From CAZWIT01 sp964533435 (GTDB taxonomy: Bacteria; Patescibacteriota; Patescibacteriia; UBA1558; GWA2-36-10): a stretch of DNA of 6,430 nt. The notes under the pieces are model-generated. The model searched no databases and was not told where the DNA came from. It worked only from the letters and a program-made list of their open reading frames with translations. The stretch covers positions 1 to 6,430 of the forward strand of contig CAZHLU010000054.1 in NCBI GenBank assembly GCA_964533435.1, read 5' to 3'. Shown piece by piece: positions 5,388-6,430 of this stretch. A program made the position numbers and the translations under genes. Numbering within the stretch: the first letter of the stretch is position 1; every line of letters begins with the position of its first letter.

Positions 5388-5461
5388 GTCATCCTGAATT
5401 TATTTCAGGATCTCCAAATAACTATAGCTACTCGGAGATGCCGAAACAAGTTCGGCATAAC
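5388..5461. repeat. REP/MITE-like intergenic inverted repeat
   Basis: Two 28-nt arms (5388-5415 and 5434-5461) are near-perfect reverse complements around an 18-nt centre that contains the palindrome TAGCTA. Each arm is also a hairpin by itself. The left one is ATCCTGAA/TTCAGGAT with loop TTTAT, and the right one is ATGCCGAA/TTCGGCAT with loop ACAAG. Arm differences are paired changes that keep each hairpin intact. This is the look of the dispersed palindromic repeats built on 'GTCATCCTGAA...TTTCAGGAT' that recur in many bacterial genomes. Only one copy is in this window, so its repetitive nature is inferred. Confidence 0.75.
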
Positions 5462-5510
5462 AGTCTAGTTTCTCAATTAAAAACAATCGCTACATTTTAG
5501 TGTCGTTTTA

Positions 5511-5519
5511 TGATAAAAT
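5511..5519 (+). promoter_or_regulatory. Extended -10 promoter of the recombinase gene (leaderless mRNA predicted)
   Basis: TGATAAAAT fits the extended -10 pattern TGnTATAAT with one mismatch. The bases where a -35 is expected (about 5491-5496, TACATT) are poor. The hexamer ends 6 bp before the ATG at 5526, so transcription should start at or next to the start codon. No Shine-Dalgarno is present. Confidence 0.5.
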
Positions 5520-5525
5520 ATAGCC

Positions 5526-6314
5526 ATGGACAATACTAATCTTAAAAAATACCAAAATTATTTAAAGCTACGTGGTCTAAAAAACATAACTATTAAAAAT
5601 TATCTCTGGCACGTTACTAAATTTTTACTTTGGCAAGCAAAACAAAGCCCTCAAAAAATTTCTACTGCCAAATACCAGAGTCTACAACTCAAAACCAAAA
5701 AAAATATTGGCAGTTTAAATTTACATTTTACTATTTTAAATGATTATTTAAAATTTATAAAAAACAGGAGTCAATTTAAACTACTATCAAGACCATTTAT
5801 TCCCAAAAAAGTTTTAAGCCCAACCGAACTTGATCATTTCTTCAAAGTTTTAAGCAACAAAGAAGATCTACTAGCCCAACGCGACCGTTTATTAATAGAA
5901 GTTTTATACTACAGTGGTTTAAAAGTCAGCTCTATTACTCAATTAAAGCTAAAAGAAATTGATAATGTTAAAAAGGAATTTAAAACACCAGAGAACACCA
6001 TAAATATCGACCCCATTGTTTGGTCACACTTACAAAAATACTTAAAATTTAGACACGATCTAAATCCTTATCTATTTATAAACCATGACCGTAGTCAAAA
6101 ATCAAACAAAGAGTATTTATCAGTTCGATCAGTAGAGCGCATTATTGATAAATATGCCCGACAATTAAAACCGCCTCTAGTTATTAACCCTCAAATCTTG
6201 CGACACACTCTTGCTTGGCAAATAAAACACAATGGCGGTCAGGCTAAAGACTTACAAAAAAATTTAAACCTTACTAGCAAAGCTGCTACTAAAAAATATT
6301 GGCAAGTGCTATAA
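5526..6314 (+). CDS. Degenerate tyrosine recombinase (Xer/phage-integrase family)
   Basis: Family members cut and rejoin DNA at specific sites through a tyrosine nucleophile. The 262 residues have an N-terminal core-binding (SAM-like) domain at about 1-85 and a catalytic domain from about 96. The pattern RDRLLIEVLYYSGLKVSSITQL (119-140) matches the first arginine box, but Lys133 stands where Arg is expected. The second box reads NPQILRHTLA (221-230): Arg226 is kept, while Gln223 replaces the first His of HxxR. Leu249 replaces the His/Trp of the LGHSS region. Tyr258 is kept as the likely nucleophile, but only four residues follow it, and the catalytic beta-hairpin is shortened. The fold is confident; activity is doubtful, and it may be a DNA-binding or accessory paralogue. 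The single ATG (5526) is the only Met. It lacks a Shine-Dalgarno and fits a leaderless mRNA. Base composition matches the AT-rich host, unlike the gene upstream. Confidence 0.85.
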   Translation: MDNTNLKKYQNYLKLRGLKNITIKNYLWHVTKFLLWQAKQSPQKISTAKYQSLQLKTKKNIGSLNLHFTILNDYLKFIKNRSQFKLLSRPFIPKKVLSPTELDHFFKVLSNKEDLLAQRDRLLIEVLYYSGLKVSSITQLKLKEIDNVKKEFKTPENTINIDPIVWSHLQKYLKFRHDLNPYLFINHDRSQKSNKEYLSVRSVERIIDKYARQLKPPLVINPQILRHTLAWQIKHNGGQAKDLQKNLNLTSKAATKKYWQVL

Positions 6315-6326
6315 AAAATGGCAAAT

Positions 6327-6354
6327 AAAAAATCCCCACTTAGGGGATTTTTTT
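6327..6354. terminator. Bidirectional Rho-independent terminator
   Basis: AAAAAATCCCC (6327-6337) pairs perfectly with GGGGATTTTTT (6343-6353) around ACTTA, with seven T residues from 6348. The A-run on the left gives a U-tract on the - strand as well, so it can end both the recombinase mRNA and the convergent gene at right. It starts 12 nt after the recombinase stop. Confidence 0.92.
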
Positions 6355-6357
6355 AAA

Positions 6358-6430
6358 TTATTGTTTCAAATCACCGATATAAAAGGCTGGTAACTGTTCT
6401 TTGGACTGCTTCATGTGCTTGGTGTTAAAA
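6358..6430 (-). CDS. 3' end of a convergent gene (partial, unknown product)
   Basis: The - strand frame is open from the window edge to a TAA at 6358-6360. It encodes 23 complete codons after a partial one and ends in ...PAFYIGDLKQ. The stop lies just before the bidirectional terminator, the normal spacing for a gene end. The residue mix is protein-like, but the fragment is too short to assign a family. An internal ATG at 6414 would give only 18 codons, so a C-terminus is more likely than a small gene. Confidence 0.55.
   Translation of the reverse strand, partial: FNTKHMKQSKEQLPAFYIGDLKQ

Noticed and set aside
5079..5468. 129-codon + strand frame overlapping the GC-rich gene
   Set aside because: It is an Arg/Thr/Ser-rich shadow in another frame of a GC-rich gene and runs through the terminator and the inverted repeat.
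1..6430. CRISPR arrays, tRNA and rRNA genes, complete insertion sequences
   Set aside because: I read for regularly spaced repeats, cloverleaf patterns and transposase motifs and found none.

Overview
The window looks like chromosomal DNA of an AT-rich bacterium that uses the standard genetic code. A candidate-phyla-radiation (Patescibacteria) lineage is my best guess. It rests on low GC, compact layout, a divergent lone Xer-like recombinase and a large membrane-anchored protein resembling DUF3352-type proteins. No taxonomic marker is decisive.

Layout. Positions 1-61 may hold the 3' end of a membrane-protein gene on the + strand. Positions 62-440 are a gene-free, very AT-rich stretch with one perfect DnaA-box consensus, weaker DnaA-like sites and a strong imperfect palindrome, so it is a possible origin-like or DnaA-regulated region. 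On the - strand, read right to left, come rpsO (ribosomal protein S15), pnp (polynucleotide phosphorylase) and a 448-residue single-pass membrane protein of unknown function. rpsO-pnp is the widely conserved order linking ribosome assembly with RNA turnover. Both leaders contain hairpins that could serve autoregulation.

At 4728-5363 the composition changes abruptly. A self-contained + strand transcription unit has a full-consensus promoter, a hairpin at the predicted 5' end of the mRNA, a perfect Shine-Dalgarno, a roughly 62% GC gene for a 161-residue membrane-anchored protein of unknown function, and a textbook terminator. It is transcribed divergently from rpsO, and a perfect 12-bp palindrome lies midway between the two promoters. 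This GC-rich cassette is the most striking object in the window.

Behind it is a 74-nt REP/MITE-like inverted repeat with compensatory base changes. Next is a small tyrosine recombinase of the Xer/phage-integrase family that has lost several canonical catalytic residues and seems to be made from a leaderless mRNA. A bidirectional terminator at 6327-6354 separates it from the 3' end of a convergent - strand gene running off the window.

Together, the left two thirds is ordinary translation and RNA-decay housekeeping. The right third (4728-6314) has the character of an accessory insertion: foreign composition, a mobile-type repeat and a recombinase-like gene.
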